A program made the translations under genes and the position numbers. Positions 42,158-51,526 of a DNA stretch of 64,000 nt are shown here, in pieces; positions within the stretch are counted from its first letter, which is position 1, and each line of letters begins with the position of its first letter. The DNA comes from an uncultured Chloroflexota bacterium (lineage in GTDB: Bacteria > Chloroflexota > Chloroflexia > Chloroflexales > Roseiflexaceae). The DNA lies in the NCBI GenBank assembly GCA_937876225.1, contig CALFIC010000151.1:1-64000 (forward strand). The letters are read 5' to 3'. The notes beneath the pieces were generated by a model. It was not told the DNA's origin and did not search any database. It saw only the letters and a program-made list of their open reading frames with translations.

Positions 42158-42769
42158 TTAATTAACGACTGGGGCAATCACCAGTGGAATCAAATCGTCA
42201 TCGATGCGTACCGCCTCTACCAACAGCGGCGCCCCTTCGGCGAGACGCACCAAAATTGTTTTGTCACGCCACATTGGCCGGAAAGCCCGACTCTGGGCTG
42301 GATCGGTACGGTCATGTAAATACATCCCATCAGGATGAGTATTCAACAACCCAATCACCCGCACGATACGATTACGATCAAGGTTTGCCACCGTCTGTTC
42401 GCGCATCGTGGTGTCGATGTCACTGACATCAATCAATTGCCGTTGCCCCGTCTGCATCTGCACCGTACCAGCAATAATGATGGGCGCATAGCGCACCCCA
42501 TTATCATCACGCCACGGGATTGCCGCATACTGACTATCCGTCAGCGTCACCGCCATGTGAGTAGGTGCAAACTGCGGGGCATTTTCTGGCGTGATAATCA
42601 CATATTCACCCAGCAACAGGTCAGGTTTTTGATCGATAATCACGGCGGCTAATCGCACCACGGTGTTATTTTTTTGTAAAAAAACCGCCCCAAACGGCAT
42701 GGCTGCAGGTGGCGTGCTACCGCACCCCACCAACAACCACACCACCACACATAGCAACCCGTAACGCAC
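42158..42769 (-). CDS. Putative lipoprotein of unknown function
   Basis: The 203-residue protein has a short lipoprotein signal ending LVGC (Cys16). The rest is beta-rich, with segments FLQKNNTVVRLAAVIID, GEYVIITPENAPQF and VRVIGLLNTHPDGMYLHDR, but I recognise no domain. It is the last gene of a minus-strand group, four bases after the MFS gene. Membrane anchoring on the outer face is expected. Confidence 0.7.
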   Translation of the reverse strand: MRYGLLCVVVWLLVGCGSTPPAAMPFGAVFLQKNNTVVRLAAVIIDQKPDLLLGEYVIITPENAPQFAPTHMAVTLTDSQYAAIPWRDDNGVRYAPIIIAGTVQMQTGQRQLIDVSDIDTTMREQTVANLDRNRIVRVIGLLNTHPDGMYLHDRTDPAQSRAFRPMWRDKTILVRLAEGAPLLVEAVRIDDDLIPLVIAPVVN

Positions 42770-42773
42770 TTGA

Positions 42774-44033
42774 TTAGGCCGGACGGACTACCGGTGTCGG
42801 CCGGAAACGTTGCAACACGGCCATCACCAACGGCGCACAGGTCAACACACTCGCAATAATGCATAACGTAGTGAAGCCAAGGCCGGCAATAATAAATCCA
42901 CTGCTCAAGCTACTTGCGGCTGACGACAAGTTGACGGTTAATTCTACCGCCCCTTGGTAACGGCCCCGTTCGTTGGGCGCCAAATTGTCGGCCAGCAACG
43001 ACGAACCGCCGATGTAGCACATGTTCCACCCGAAGCCCACCAAGAACAAGCCGATGGCCAATGGCAATACGTCGACCGACAACGGTGCAACCAGACATCC
43101 GGCAATCAAAATCAAGGCCCCGATGCTCACCACCGCCGGCCGCCCAAAGCGGTCAGCAATCGTACCCGTCACGAACGACAAACCATACATGCCCAAGGTA
43201 TGCGCCATAATCACCAACGAAATATCAGCCAAGGTGTGATGGTTGTGACTCATATGGAGCGACGTCACCGTCATCACCAGCACCATGATGGCTTGCCCAA
43301 TCAACATCGATAGTGCCGCCAACTGCACTCCGGGCAAGCGGGCAATCACCCCCAGCGCGCGTGCCTCGGCCACCGGCGCATCATCGTCGCGCTTGAGCGC
43401 CTCGGTAATAATCCGACCAACATCACGTGGATCGGGGCGCAAAAATATGGTAATCAACACACCGGCAATCAAAAAGAGCGCTGCGCCACCAATCATCGGG
43501 CCCGCCAGCACTTCAAAGCCAAACAAGGATTTGACCAGATTCCCCAACGGTGCCACCAACAACGGGCCACCCACCGCACCCACCGTGCCGGCAAATACCA
43601 CGGTACTAATGGCCCGGGCCCGGTTTTCCGGCAAATTGGCATCGGCAGCGGCATAACGGCTCTGGTCGACGGCGCCACGGGCGGCCCCAATCAACAACAA
43701 CCCCAGCAGGAAGATGGCAAATGATTGGGCGACAATCGCATAGCCACCAATACACATCCCCAAACTGCCCACAAAAAAGCCCAACGCCAAACCAGGTCGG
43801 CGTCCTACTCGTTGCATCAGCATGCCGGCAGGGTATGATGCCACAGCCGCACCTATAAGCAACAACGTACCTGGCACACCAGCGAGGACATCACCCCCAC
43901 CTAATTTAGCGCCAATGATAGGGTTCACCGTAGCGTTCGAAATCAGTGCTGCCGACCCCAGACTTTGCGTGATAAACAAGATTTGCGCGATGCGTTGACC
44001 AATCTTGGGGTCGACAATCGGTGCGTTACTCAT
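42774..44033 (-). CDS. MFS transporter
   Basis: The 419-residue protein has twelve predicted membrane helices. The loop-2/3 motif reads PAGMLMQRVGRRPGLALG, and the equivalent in the second half is GTIADRFGRPAVVSIG; both are major facilitator signatures. A central loop (about 205-225) is charged. The substrate is unknown, with drug or metabolite efflux likely. GAGGGG precedes the ATG. It sits between the SH3 and lipoprotein genes on the same strand. Confidence 0.9.
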   Translation of the reverse strand: MSNAPIVDPKIGQRIAQILFITQSLGSAALISNATVNPIIGAKLGGGDVLAGVPGTLLLIGAAVASYPAGMLMQRVGRRPGLALGFFVGSLGMCIGGYAIVAQSFAIFLLGLLLIGAARGAVDQSRYAAADANLPENRARAISTVVFAGTVGAVGGPLLVAPLGNLVKSLFGFEVLAGPMIGGAALFLIAGVLITIFLRPDPRDVGRIITEALKRDDDAPVAEARALGVIARLPGVQLAALSMLIGQAIMVLVMTVTSLHMSHNHHTLADISLVIMAHTLGMYGLSFVTGTIADRFGRPAVVSIGALILIAGCLVAPLSVDVLPLAIGLFLVGFGWNMCYIGGSSLLADNLAPNERGRYQGAVELTVNLSSAASSLSSGFIIAGLGFTTLCIIASVLTCAPLVMAVLQRFRPTPVVRPA

Positions 44034-44061
44034 TGTAGTGGTAGCCCCTCTGTGCTAAAAA

Positions 44062-44658
44062 TTATGGTACTGGAATAATCCAGAAAATCCCTTTGTTGTT
44101 GTGTTCGGCACTCCAACCCGTACCTGATACCCCGGAAATCTGCCACCAGACAAATCCATCTGCCAAAATCGGTCCCTCGAGCACCTGTACCGCTTCATTG
44201 TCGCGCATGTAAGCCGCTACTTTGGCACTCGTCGATGGCGATATCCGTACCCGCAATGGATTGCCATTGGTGTTTTGAATCACCGCGTGCGCGCCTTTTT
44301 TGAGGGCCAATGGCTCTGGCGTCGCCGGTAACGGCGTATTGGTGGCATACGCCAATTGTTGTGACGCTGGTAATGTGGGCAATATCACCATCGTTGGCCG
44401 GACCTTTGGTGCCACAAAAATACTCGTGGTGGTGAAATAATAAATCCCTATGGCAATCACTGCCACTGCCACCACAAATATCATATTTAACCCCACCCGC
44501 CGCACATCGACAACCGGCACGGTGCCGGTTTTGCGCATGTGCACACGGGTTTGATCGTATGCTCGCCGGTATGGTTCGTATTGATGATAATAGGTTGGAT
44601 TGGGGACACCGCGATAGGCGTCGGCAACCCCCCGCTCATACATTTCTGCGGTATCCAT
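44062..44658 (-). CDS. Single-pass membrane protein with SH3-type domain
   Basis: The 198-residue protein has a cytoplasmic N-terminus rich in Tyr and Arg, one membrane helix (about 57-78), a Pro/Thr linker and an external SH3b-like domain (about 122-195) with NPLRVRISPSTSAKVAAYMRDNEAVQVLEGP and WWQISGVSGTGWSAE. SH3b domains bind cell-wall peptides. The start at 44658 follows GAGAGG; an upstream frame to 44721 is unsupported. A TATAAT lies about 25 bases upstream. Confidence 0.82.
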   Translation of the reverse strand: MDTAEMYERGVADAYRGVPNPTYYHQYEPYRRAYDQTRVHMRKTGTVPVVDVRRVGLNMIFVVAVAVIAIGIYYFTTTSIFVAPKVRPTMVILPTLPASQQLAYATNTPLPATPEPLALKKGAHAVIQNTNGNPLRVRISPSTSAKVAAYMRDNEAVQVLEGPILADGFVWWQISGVSGTGWSAEHNNKGIFWIIPVP

Positions 44659-44682
44659 ATCACCTCTCACTGCATTCTGCGT

Positions 44683-44688
44683 ATTATA
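44683..44688 (-). promoter_or_regulatory. -10 box of the SH3-MFS-lipoprotein unit
   Basis: TATAAT on the minus strand, 25 bases from the start codon of the SH3 gene; -35 not recognised. Confidence 0.5.
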
Positions 44689-44745
44689 ACAAACCAACGG
44701 AGCGGCGTAGCGAAATAACAACGAAATAGTATTCGCCGTATTTGT

Positions 44746-45957
44746 TTAGCCAAATTCATGCCATAACCGGTGCAATTCCGGCACTGGTTGATGATCATAT
44801 CGTTCCCGGTCAATCGCAACAGTGCGTTGCACCACTTGTGGCGCCGCCTGCCACATCCGTTGCACCACCTTGCCACCACCCGTCAAATTCCCCCGTGCAT
44901 CAATCAGCGCTTGCCCGCGCCGCAACCATGCGACGGGCAGATCACTATCACCATACGGCATTGCAAACGGCATCGGCAACACCAGTCCCGGCGCACCTGC
45001 TTGATGCAGTTGCGCCAACAACGTTTCGTGATAGCGGCCATCATCATCATCACTCAGTGCAGGGATATCGATGATTTGTTGTTGCCACGCAATCTGTTGC
45101 CAATTCGAGGCCGTAGGGCTCATCAGCGTCGGTGCCAGCCACGGCATGACGGGGCGTTGCGTCAACCCCTGCACCACTTCATGCAAAAAAAGCGCTGGCG
45201 CACTCAGGCGCCGCGCCGTCCGTTGCCCCAGTGCCGGCATGGCACCATCAACCAGCAACACATCAAAGTATTCAGCCAATAACACCAACGAAATCCCATG
45301 TTGCCCCAGCAACACGGGGCCATCGACCATCCCCGCCAGCATCGCCCGCGGCGCGACTGCCCGGGCCTGGGTAATCAGTTTATGTAGCCACGTACGCGCA
45401 ATGGCACTGGTGGTTGGTGCCAACTGGCTCCAGCCTTCGGCAAGCAGCCAATGGTTTATCGCACTATGGCTGGCAAAATAGCCCATCACTGTCTGGATCA
45501 GCACGTGATGCGCCTGTTGCCACGCTTCAGTGGTAAAAGGATTCGCACTATGCAGGCGCTGCCAACGCCCATCAATTATCACCGCAGCTCCCTGCGTTAC
45601 AACCGGCTGCGTGGTGCGCCCTTGCAACCAGCCGACGACATCGGGATTGTTGTGCCATTCCGGCAACGCAAACGCACCCCATGCCGTCACCCCCAGTAGC
45701 GCCACCATGGCATTGAGTTTGGCGGCCTGCGCCGCATCAAGACAACGCTCGAGATTGGCCATACTGATGCGGTCAATCCGTTGGGGGCGCGGTTGTAATT
45801 GCCCCCATGGTGGCCGCAACACCACCTGGCGCACTCCCAATTCGGCCAGTTGACTGAATTGGTCGCGCACCACTGCCCAATCGATTGCTTGCCAGCCATG
45901 TTGTTTTTGACGCGCCGGCGTATACAGCACGGCCCCCATAAATGGCTGATTGGTCAT
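44746..45957 (-). CDS. TIM-barrel-like protein, possibly a divergent glycosidase
   Basis: The 403-residue protein has no signal peptide at the chosen start. Alternating strands and helices (GVRQVVLRPPWGQL, LNAMVALLGVTAWG, INHWLLAEGWSQLAP, FDVLLVDGAMPALG, APALFLHEVVQGL) look like a (beta/alpha)8 barrel of clan GH-A, with Glu174 and Glu260 where catalytic glutamates would sit. The usual Asn before the first Glu is missing, so activity is doubtful. The start at 45957 overlaps the VanW stop by four bases (ATGA), implying coupled function. I cannot assign a family with confidence. Confidence 0.6.
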   Translation of the reverse strand: MTNQPFMGAVLYTPARQKQHGWQAIDWAVVRDQFSQLAELGVRQVVLRPPWGQLQPRPQRIDRISMANLERCLDAAQAAKLNAMVALLGVTAWGAFALPEWHNNPDVVGWLQGRTTQPVVTQGAAVIIDGRWQRLHSANPFTTEAWQQAHHVLIQTVMGYFASHSAINHWLLAEGWSQLAPTTSAIARTWLHKLITQARAVAPRAMLAGMVDGPVLLGQHGISLVLLAEYFDVLLVDGAMPALGQRTARRLSAPALFLHEVVQGLTQRPVMPWLAPTLMSPTASNWQQIAWQQQIIDIPALSDDDDGRYHETLLAQLHQAGAPGLVLPMPFAMPYGDSDLPVAWLRRGQALIDARGNLTGGGKVVQRMWQAAPQVVQRTVAIDRERYDHQPVPELHRLWHEFG

Positions 45958-47885
45958 GGCTTGGCTGCAGGGCCGGTCCCCCGCAAAAAGACATTCGGCC
46001 ATGGCGCAAAATTACTGGCAAATTCTTCACCAGGCAAATCTTTTCCTTTTACCGTAATAATCCGGTACGCCACCACACTCATGCCGTCTTTGGCTTTATC
46101 TGATTGTTTGGTTTTGCCCGTCGCCAAGGTGGGGTCGTCGACATAGACCGGGTCTTTGGGTGCAGGGACGGTATTGGTGATTTTGGGGCCGACGACCCGC
46201 ACGGCACGATCTGTCGCCGTACCACGCAAGGTGATATCGAGCATTTGTTTCTCGGTGTCGACCGTTGTGTCAATCATCACCCAATTCCCCGTATCATTCA
46301 CAAAGCGCAAATCGAGCTCGCCCGTATAAATCGCTGCATCAAGCCCGGGCCCAGCCACATCGGGGTAGGCATAATCGTCGTACCATTTAATATAAAACGG
46401 ATGGGCATGCCATTCTTTGAATGGCAGCCCCGCATAAAACGCCGCCCGAAACAACGACGTCGATACCTGACACACCCCGCCGCCCCATTCCAATTGGGTC
46501 CGCTTCCCAACGACCGCATAGCCTTTGACAAAGCCATTCGCTTCGTTTATTTCTCCCACTTCAGTATTAAACGAAAACGTCGCACCCGGCGCAATCAATA
46601 CCCCATCGATATGTTTGGCTCCTGCCATGATATTCGTAATCCGGTATTTGGCAGAGCCTGCAAAGCTACTCCGCCCCGTGCTCAATACATCACCAAACCG
46701 CAGGGCCGCAATTTGGTTCGCACTCAATTGCGGTAATACTGCTATCGTCGGTAATTCTACCACCCGGTCTGTCCCAAAAAAGGCATCGCCGATTTTTTGC
46801 ACCGCCGCTGCCCGGTCAAGACGCACCCCGTGCCGGCTCGGTTGTACGATGGTCGCACGCCCATCAACTACCGCTACCCGCGCTTCCACGCTCCCCGTAT
46901 CGATATATTGCGCCAACCGATCGACCTCTGTCGCAATCGCATTGGCATCGGGAATCACTTGGACACCATTCGCCGTTTTGTTCATCGCAATCAAGCGAAT
47001 CAAGTCATCACGCTGCCACAACCAGTGCTGCTCCCCAGCCCGAATCAATATCGGCGCACTCAAAAACTGTTTGGCATTATTCACACTCTGTGCCAACATT
47101 TTATCGTCGGTACTTGGCGCAAGCGCATTGGTGCGCACCGTCACCGTCAACGGTTGCGCCGTACGAATGGTATTCAAAATGTCAACCATCGTCTGGTCTA
47201 CCAACAATTGTCGCCCCGTTTGCGCTGGCACCGCCTGCACTGTCCCCGTCTGCCCGTCAATCATAATGTCTGGGGCCTGTACCGGCTGGTCAATATCTTT
47301 GGTGATTTGCATCAAATAATTCTGTAATTTGGCCCCATTTACTACGATATGCGGGCCTACATCCAACAACCCTCGCCAGCGCAACCATGTGTTTTGCCAC
47401 CACACCCCTAGCCCCCGCCCCGTGTTTATCCCCAATAACTCATTACTTGTCTGGCGAATATCAATCGAAATCCCTAAATCAGGCGCACTCGGATGCCATA
47501 CCTGGTCGTGATACACCAACGTCACCGGCTCATTCAAAAACGCCTCGTAGCGCTGACTAATCCGCTCCGTCAACATATCCCGCGTCAAGCCACTCATCGC
47601 CACACCTTGCAACGTCACACCGGCGCTCACCGTTGGTTCACTATTGGGCAATACATACGGCACACAGACCGCAAGTACTACCAATACCACCGCAATAATC
47701 ACCACTCCCCGAATATCACTACTACTCGCATGGTCGTATGTCCGGCTCAACCACCCCGTTACCCCACCCCCTACTACGCGCGTTTCACGCACTGGCGCTG
47801 CCTGCGGCATGGGAATTGACGGCGGCGTAAATCCATTACGCCGCCGCTGGATCGGTCCATATTTTTGGGCATATCGTGGTGGCAT
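45954..47885 (-). CDS. VanW family protein with peptidoglycan-binding-4 domain
   Basis: The 643-residue protein has a basic cytoplasmic N-terminus, one membrane helix (about 63-82), an external region with PG_binding_4-like repeats (about 90-400), and a VanW domain (about 420-560) with GATFSFNTEVGEINEANGF and GGGVCQVSTSLFRAAFYAGL. VanW proteins are linked to cell-wall metabolism, exact reaction unknown. The C-terminal beta domain ends with VAYRIITVKGKDLPGEEF. ATG at 47885 follows AGTAGGA; a promoter with consensus -35 lies upstream. It is co-translated with the TIM-barrel-like gene. Confidence 0.9.
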   Translation of the reverse strand: MPPRYAQKYGPIQRRRNGFTPPSIPMPQAAPVRETRVVGGGVTGWLSRTYDHASSSDIRGVVIIAVVLVVLAVCVPYVLPNSEPTVSAGVTLQGVAMSGLTRDMLTERISQRYEAFLNEPVTLVYHDQVWHPSAPDLGISIDIRQTSNELLGINTGRGLGVWWQNTWLRWRGLLDVGPHIVVNGAKLQNYLMQITKDIDQPVQAPDIMIDGQTGTVQAVPAQTGRQLLVDQTMVDILNTIRTAQPLTVTVRTNALAPSTDDKMLAQSVNNAKQFLSAPILIRAGEQHWLWQRDDLIRLIAMNKTANGVQVIPDANAIATEVDRLAQYIDTGSVEARVAVVDGRATIVQPSRHGVRLDRAAAVQKIGDAFFGTDRVVELPTIAVLPQLSANQIAALRFGDVLSTGRSSFAGSAKYRITNIMAGAKHIDGVLIAPGATFSFNTEVGEINEANGFVKGYAVVGKRTQLEWGGGVCQVSTSLFRAAFYAGLPFKEWHAHPFYIKWYDDYAYPDVAGPGLDAAIYTGELDLRFVNDTGNWVMIDTTVDTEKQMLDITLRGTATDRAVRVVGPKITNTVPAPKDPVYVDDPTLATGKTKQSDKAKDGMSVVAYRIITVKGKDLPGEEFASNFAPWPNVFLRGTGPAAKP

Positions 47886-47916
47886 ATGACTATATCCTAC
47901 TTGTTTCTTACTACAC

Positions 47917-47945
47917 ATACTAGCATCCATTATTTTTATTGTCAA
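47917..47945 (-). promoter_or_regulatory. Promoter of the vanW unit
   Basis: On the minus strand TTGACA (47945-47940), 17-bp spacer and TAGTAT (47922-47917) form a near-consensus promoter about 30 bases upstream of the start codon. The flanking 47886-48087 gap is AT-rich and holds no gene. Confidence 0.8.
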
Positions 47946-48087
47946 CCCAAATGTAGTACTATTTTTTGTAGTGTGTAATTTATTTTTTTTAATAAAAAAT
48001 CATTTTGGCCGTCGTGAATACGCCATGCGACAGCGGATGTGGACATCAACGCTGTCGCAGCGATTCCTCTATGGCCACGATTCTTGG

Positions 48088-48438
48088 TTATGCGATGGTC
48101 AGGAACCGCCCATCGCTGGCACGCGTAATCGTTTTGGTTGCCACCACTGCATCGCGATTAATCGGCCCATAAATATGCGGAAAGAGAGGGGCCAAGGTAT
48201 CCCCCGGGCTGGGTGCTTCCCATTTGAGCGGGCTGGTCAAGCGCTCACTCTCAATTACCAACAACAAAAAATCCCCAGGGACTTGCTGATAAAAGCGATT
48301 GGCCACCGCAATCATCAATTCATCGCCCGCCGTACAATGCACAAATCCATCATTCGCGTATTCAGCCGGCAAATACGGTTGGTCACTGGGCCAGCTCAGC
48401 CAACGCGTCGTCGTCACGAGGTGATAAATTAAGCTCAT
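48088..48438 (-). CDS. DUF952 family protein
   Basis: The 116-residue protein matches DUF952: IYHLVTTTRW at the start, the FVHCTAGDE segment, LLLVIESERL, and KWEAPSPGDTLAPLFPHIYGPINRDAV. The conserved His/Cys and FPHIYG motifs suggest an enzyme related to ADP-ribosyl-type folds, but the function is not established. The ATG at 48438 follows GGAGT; a 24-base longer frame is less likely. Confidence 0.85.
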   Translation of the reverse strand: MSLIYHLVTTTRWLSWPSDQPYLPAEYANDGFVHCTAGDELMIAVANRFYQQVPGDFLLLVIESERLTSPLKWEAPSPGDTLAPLFPHIYGPINRDAVVATKTITRASDGRFLTIA

Positions 48439-48459
48439 AAAAGGTACTCCATAAAAAAA

Positions 48460-48486
48460 CATGCGCTGACGTAACGTCAGCGCATG
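48460..48486 (-). terminator. Terminator of the kor operon
   Basis: A 12-bp perfect stem CATGCGCTGACG with a TAA loop is followed on the minus strand by TTTTTTTATGG. Confidence 0.9.
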
Positions 48487-48503
48487 CTCACGACAACACA
48501 GAA

Positions 48504-49535
48504 TTAGAATTCTGACATTACATTGGCAAAGGCATCACGGCTGGGGCGGAGGTGAGATTCATCGATATAAGCCAACGGCGTATCGCTCAAATTCATCATT
48601 TGGGGCAATGTCGCCCGTGCTTCGTTGATATACAGCAACCCGGTCACAAATTCATTGGCGATCCGGGATTCTTCCATCAACTTCATCGCCTGCCAGCGAT
48701 CAGTGGGGTCGTATTCACGAGCCAATTTGCGCAACTTAATCATCGGGCCATCGTGCAAGCGCACCATCTGCTCCGTGCCTGGCTCGTAGTCAACTTGGAC
48801 TTCGTTGTAGCTGGGAATGAACGTAATGTCTTGGATGCGCTCTTCGTGCTCTTTGCCATAGGTGTAGCTTTTGGTCGAAGCATCTTGGTTGTTAAAGGTC
48901 ACACAGGGACTGATGATATCAATCACTGCCGTCCCTTCGTAACACAAGGCCGCCTTGAGCAATTCACGTACCTGCTTGGCGTCACCCGCAAACGAACGGG
49001 CCACAAAGCCACAATCCGCTGCCAAGGCTTCGGCACAAATGTCGATAGGAGGCAATTCGTTGATCCCGGCGTACTTGAGGTTCTGGCCGACATCGGCGGT
49101 GGCCGAATGTTGGCCTTTGGTCAAGCCATAGACGCCGTTGTTTTCGACGATATAGACCATCGATACATTGCGGCGCATCATGTGCTTAAATTGCCCAAAA
49201 CCAATGCTGCCCGTATCGCCATCACCGCTAATCCCGATAGGCAACAAGGTGCGATTGGCAAGTGCCACGCCGGTGGTGACCGACGGCATACGACCATGCA
49301 AGGTGTTGAAGCCAAATGAACGGCCAAGGAAATAGGCTGGGGTCTTGCTCGAACACCCGATGCCACTCATTTTGACCACTTGGCGGGGGTCGAGCGACAA
49401 ATCATAACAGGCCGCGATGATTTGGCTGGTTACCGAATTATGGCCACAGCCGGCGCACAATGTCGTCGTGCCACCTTGGTAGTCTTGGCTGGTGAGTCCG
49501 ATCCGATTGGTCGGACGATTCGTCACTGTTGTCAT
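48504..49535 (-). CDS. korB: 2-oxoacid:ferredoxin oxidoreductase, beta subunit
   Basis: The 343-residue subunit binds thiamine diphosphate and one [4Fe-4S] cluster. LCAGCGHNS (Cys27, Cys30), MSGIGCSSK (Cys61) and a later SPCVTF cysteine are the expected cluster ligands, and GDGDTGSIGFGQFKHMMRRN with VENNGVYGLTKGQHS is the TPP/Mg motif. With the alpha subunit it interconverts a 2-oxoacid and CoA with acyl-CoA, CO2 and reduced ferredoxin; 2-oxoglutarate is the best guess for this KorAB type. It follows korA by 14 bases. Confidence 0.93.
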   Translation of the reverse strand: MTTVTNRPTNRIGLTSQDYQGGTTTLCAGCGHNSVTSQIIAACYDLSLDPRQVVKMSGIGCSSKTPAYFLGRSFGFNTLHGRMPSVTTGVALANRTLLPIGISGDGDTGSIGFGQFKHMMRRNVSMVYIVENNGVYGLTKGQHSATADVGQNLKYAGINELPPIDICAEALAADCGFVARSFAGDAKQVRELLKAALCYEGTAVIDIISPCVTFNNQDASTKSYTYGKEHEERIQDITFIPSYNEVQVDYEPGTEQMVRLHDGPMIKLRKLAREYDPTDRWQAMKLMEESRIANEFVTGLLYINEARATLPQMMNLSDTPLAYIDESHLRPSRDAFANVMSEF

Positions 49536-49549
49536 TGTGGGTACCTCGT

Positions 49550-51403
49550 TTATTTGTTTGCGCCGCCACGGTGCTGAAGGATACGATTGGTCACAAATTC
49601 GGCGGTCAATGGCAAGCCGTCACACAAATTGACGGCGCGCAATTTACCCGCCAGGGCCGGCACATGACTACACAGCAATTGGAGCATCTGGCTGTCTTGA
49701 TTCAATTCCACCACATAGACTTCATCGTGCTGGGCCACAAACTGGCTGACATCGTCGTTGAATGGCAATGCCCGTACCCGTAAGTAGCTACTTTCGACAC
49801 CCTGAGCGCGCAGATAATCGCGTGCTTCGCGCACCGCATCATGGGTCGACCCGTAGGCGATAATCCCCACCGAAGCGCCCGGCTTGATGTCTGCAATCGG
49901 CGCTGGCACCAGCGTACGGGCCGTGTCGTGTTTGCGCGACAAGCGATCCATGTTGCGCTTCCAGTCGTCGTTGCGCTCGCTATACAACGCCGCTTCGTTA
50001 TGTCCCGTACCACGACCGAGCCACGCAGCCCGGGGATGTTGATTGCCGGGGATGGTGCGATACGCCACGCCATCACCATCGACATCACGGTAGCGGCCCC
50101 ATTGGTTGTTGTGTTCCGCCAAAAACGCTTCGAAGGACTCGGTGTGCAATACTTTGCCACGGTTGAGTGGTTGGCTGGGGTAATCAAATGGTTTGGTCAT
50201 CCAATTGTTCATCCCCAAATCGAGGTCACTCAATACCAGCACCGGCGTTTGCAGTTGCTCAGCCAAATCAAAGGCCACCCCGGCGAAGTCAAAGCATTCT
50301 TGCATCGAGCCAGGCAACAAACAGACGTGGCGGCTATCGCCATGCCCGAGGTAGTATGCCGACAAAATATCGCCTTGCGAGACGCGCGTAGGCAATCCAG
50401 TCGACGGTCCCATCCGCATAATATCCCAAATCACAATCGGCACTTCGGCGAAATACGCCAGGCCACCGAATTCGTTCATCAACGAAATTCCTGGCCCTGA
50501 CGTGGCCGTCATCGCCCGCGTACCAGCCCACCCGGCACCCACAATAATACCCGCAGCGGCGAGCTCGTCTTCGGCTTGGATGATGGCGTAGTTGACTTTG
50601 CCGTCCTCGGCAGGGCGCAATTTGGGCGCATAGTCGGTAATGGCATCGACTAAGCTGGTCGACGGGGTAATCGGGTACCAGGCTACCACCGACACGCCAC
50701 CCACCACCGCGCCAATCCCGGCTGCGGTGTTCCCGTCGATGAGGATTTGGCCGCCGGTTTCGTTCATGGCAGCCACGCGGAAGGGGTCTTGTTTGGGCAA
50801 ATTGGCGCGTACATAGTTCATCGCCAAATCAACCATGGCTAAATTCATGTCAACCGCTTTGCGCTTGCCATTGAAGTGGTGCATCAAAGCTGCTTCGATT
50901 TGACCACGATCAATCCCCAACAACTCAGTCAAAACACCCACATACGCCATGTTGGTGATGTAATCACGCAGGCTCTGGGGGGGATTGAGTTCTTTGATGA
51001 ATTCTTTGACCGGTACTGCGTATGACACTACATCGCTACGCGGGGTGGTGAATTTGAGGTCAGCAGGGTGAATACAGACACCGCCACTAGGGAGTTTGGC
51101 CAAATCCTCGTCAGAGGTACGCGGATTGAAGGCAATCAAAATTTCAGAATGTTCGCGCCGTGCCGTATAGCCATGCTTACTGACACGGATGGCATACCAC
51201 GTTGGTAAGCCTTGGATATTCGAAGGGAACAGGTTTTTGCCACTCACTGGAATGCCCATTTTGAAAATGGCGCGGATGAGGGCGTTGTTGGCTGTCTGAC
51301 TCCCCGAACCGTTTTCGGTGGCCGCTACGATCGTAAAGTCATTGACGATTGGCGTATGCGGATCGTACGTTGATGATTGGACAGCGGTGTCAATTATTGT
51401 CAT
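49550..51403 (-). CDS. korA: 2-oxoacid:acceptor oxidoreductase, fused gamma-alpha subunit
   Basis: The 617-residue protein joins the gamma domain (about 20-200, with TENGSGSQTANNALIRAIF and GIPVSGKNLFPSNIQGLPTWY) to the alpha pyrimidine-binding domain (about 215-450, with AWYPITPSTSLVDAI and AMTATSGPGISLMNEF) and the alpha C-terminal domain. This is the two-subunit oxidoreductase common in bacteria and archaea. A TATAAT lies upstream at 51444-51439. The enzyme may work in the TCA cycle or in reductive CO2 fixation. Confidence 0.93.
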   Translation of the reverse strand: MTIIDTAVQSSTYDPHTPIVNDFTIVAATENGSGSQTANNALIRAIFKMGIPVSGKNLFPSNIQGLPTWYAIRVSKHGYTARREHSEILIAFNPRTSDEDLAKLPSGGVCIHPADLKFTTPRSDVVSYAVPVKEFIKELNPPQSLRDYITNMAYVGVLTELLGIDRGQIEAALMHHFNGKRKAVDMNLAMVDLAMNYVRANLPKQDPFRVAAMNETGGQILIDGNTAAGIGAVVGGVSVVAWYPITPSTSLVDAITDYAPKLRPAEDGKVNYAIIQAEDELAAAGIIVGAGWAGTRAMTATSGPGISLMNEFGGLAYFAEVPIVIWDIMRMGPSTGLPTRVSQGDILSAYYLGHGDSRHVCLLPGSMQECFDFAGVAFDLAEQLQTPVLVLSDLDLGMNNWMTKPFDYPSQPLNRGKVLHTESFEAFLAEHNNQWGRYRDVDGDGVAYRTIPGNQHPRAAWLGRGTGHNEAALYSERNDDWKRNMDRLSRKHDTARTLVPAPIADIKPGASVGIIAYGSTHDAVREARDYLRAQGVESSYLRVRALPFNDDVSQFVAQHDEVYVVELNQDSQMLQLLCSHVPALAGKLRAVNLCDGLPLTAEFVTNRILQHRGGANK

Positions 51404-51438
51404 GCCAGGCTCCCATGATGTGCCATTATGCGCCGGTC

Positions 51439-51444
51439 ATTATA
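51439..51444 (-). promoter_or_regulatory. -10 box of the korAB operon
   Basis: TATAAT on the minus strand about 36 bases upstream of the korA start; TTGCAT occurs further upstream but at 20-bp spacing. Confidence 0.55.
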
Positions 51445-51483
51445 GCACAGGAATGATACATTGCATGCAACCCTGTCTCTTAC

Positions 51484-51519
51484 TGGTGGAGCGACACTTT
51501 ATGCCGTGCCGCTCCACCA
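51484..51519 (-). terminator. Hairpin downstream of pyrE
   Basis: TGGTGGAGCG pairs with CGCTCCACCA (10 bp), and a further CAC/GTG continues after one mismatch. It lies eight bases after the pyrE stop. The T-tract is poor. Confidence 0.65.
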
Positions 51520-51526
51520 CTGCCCC

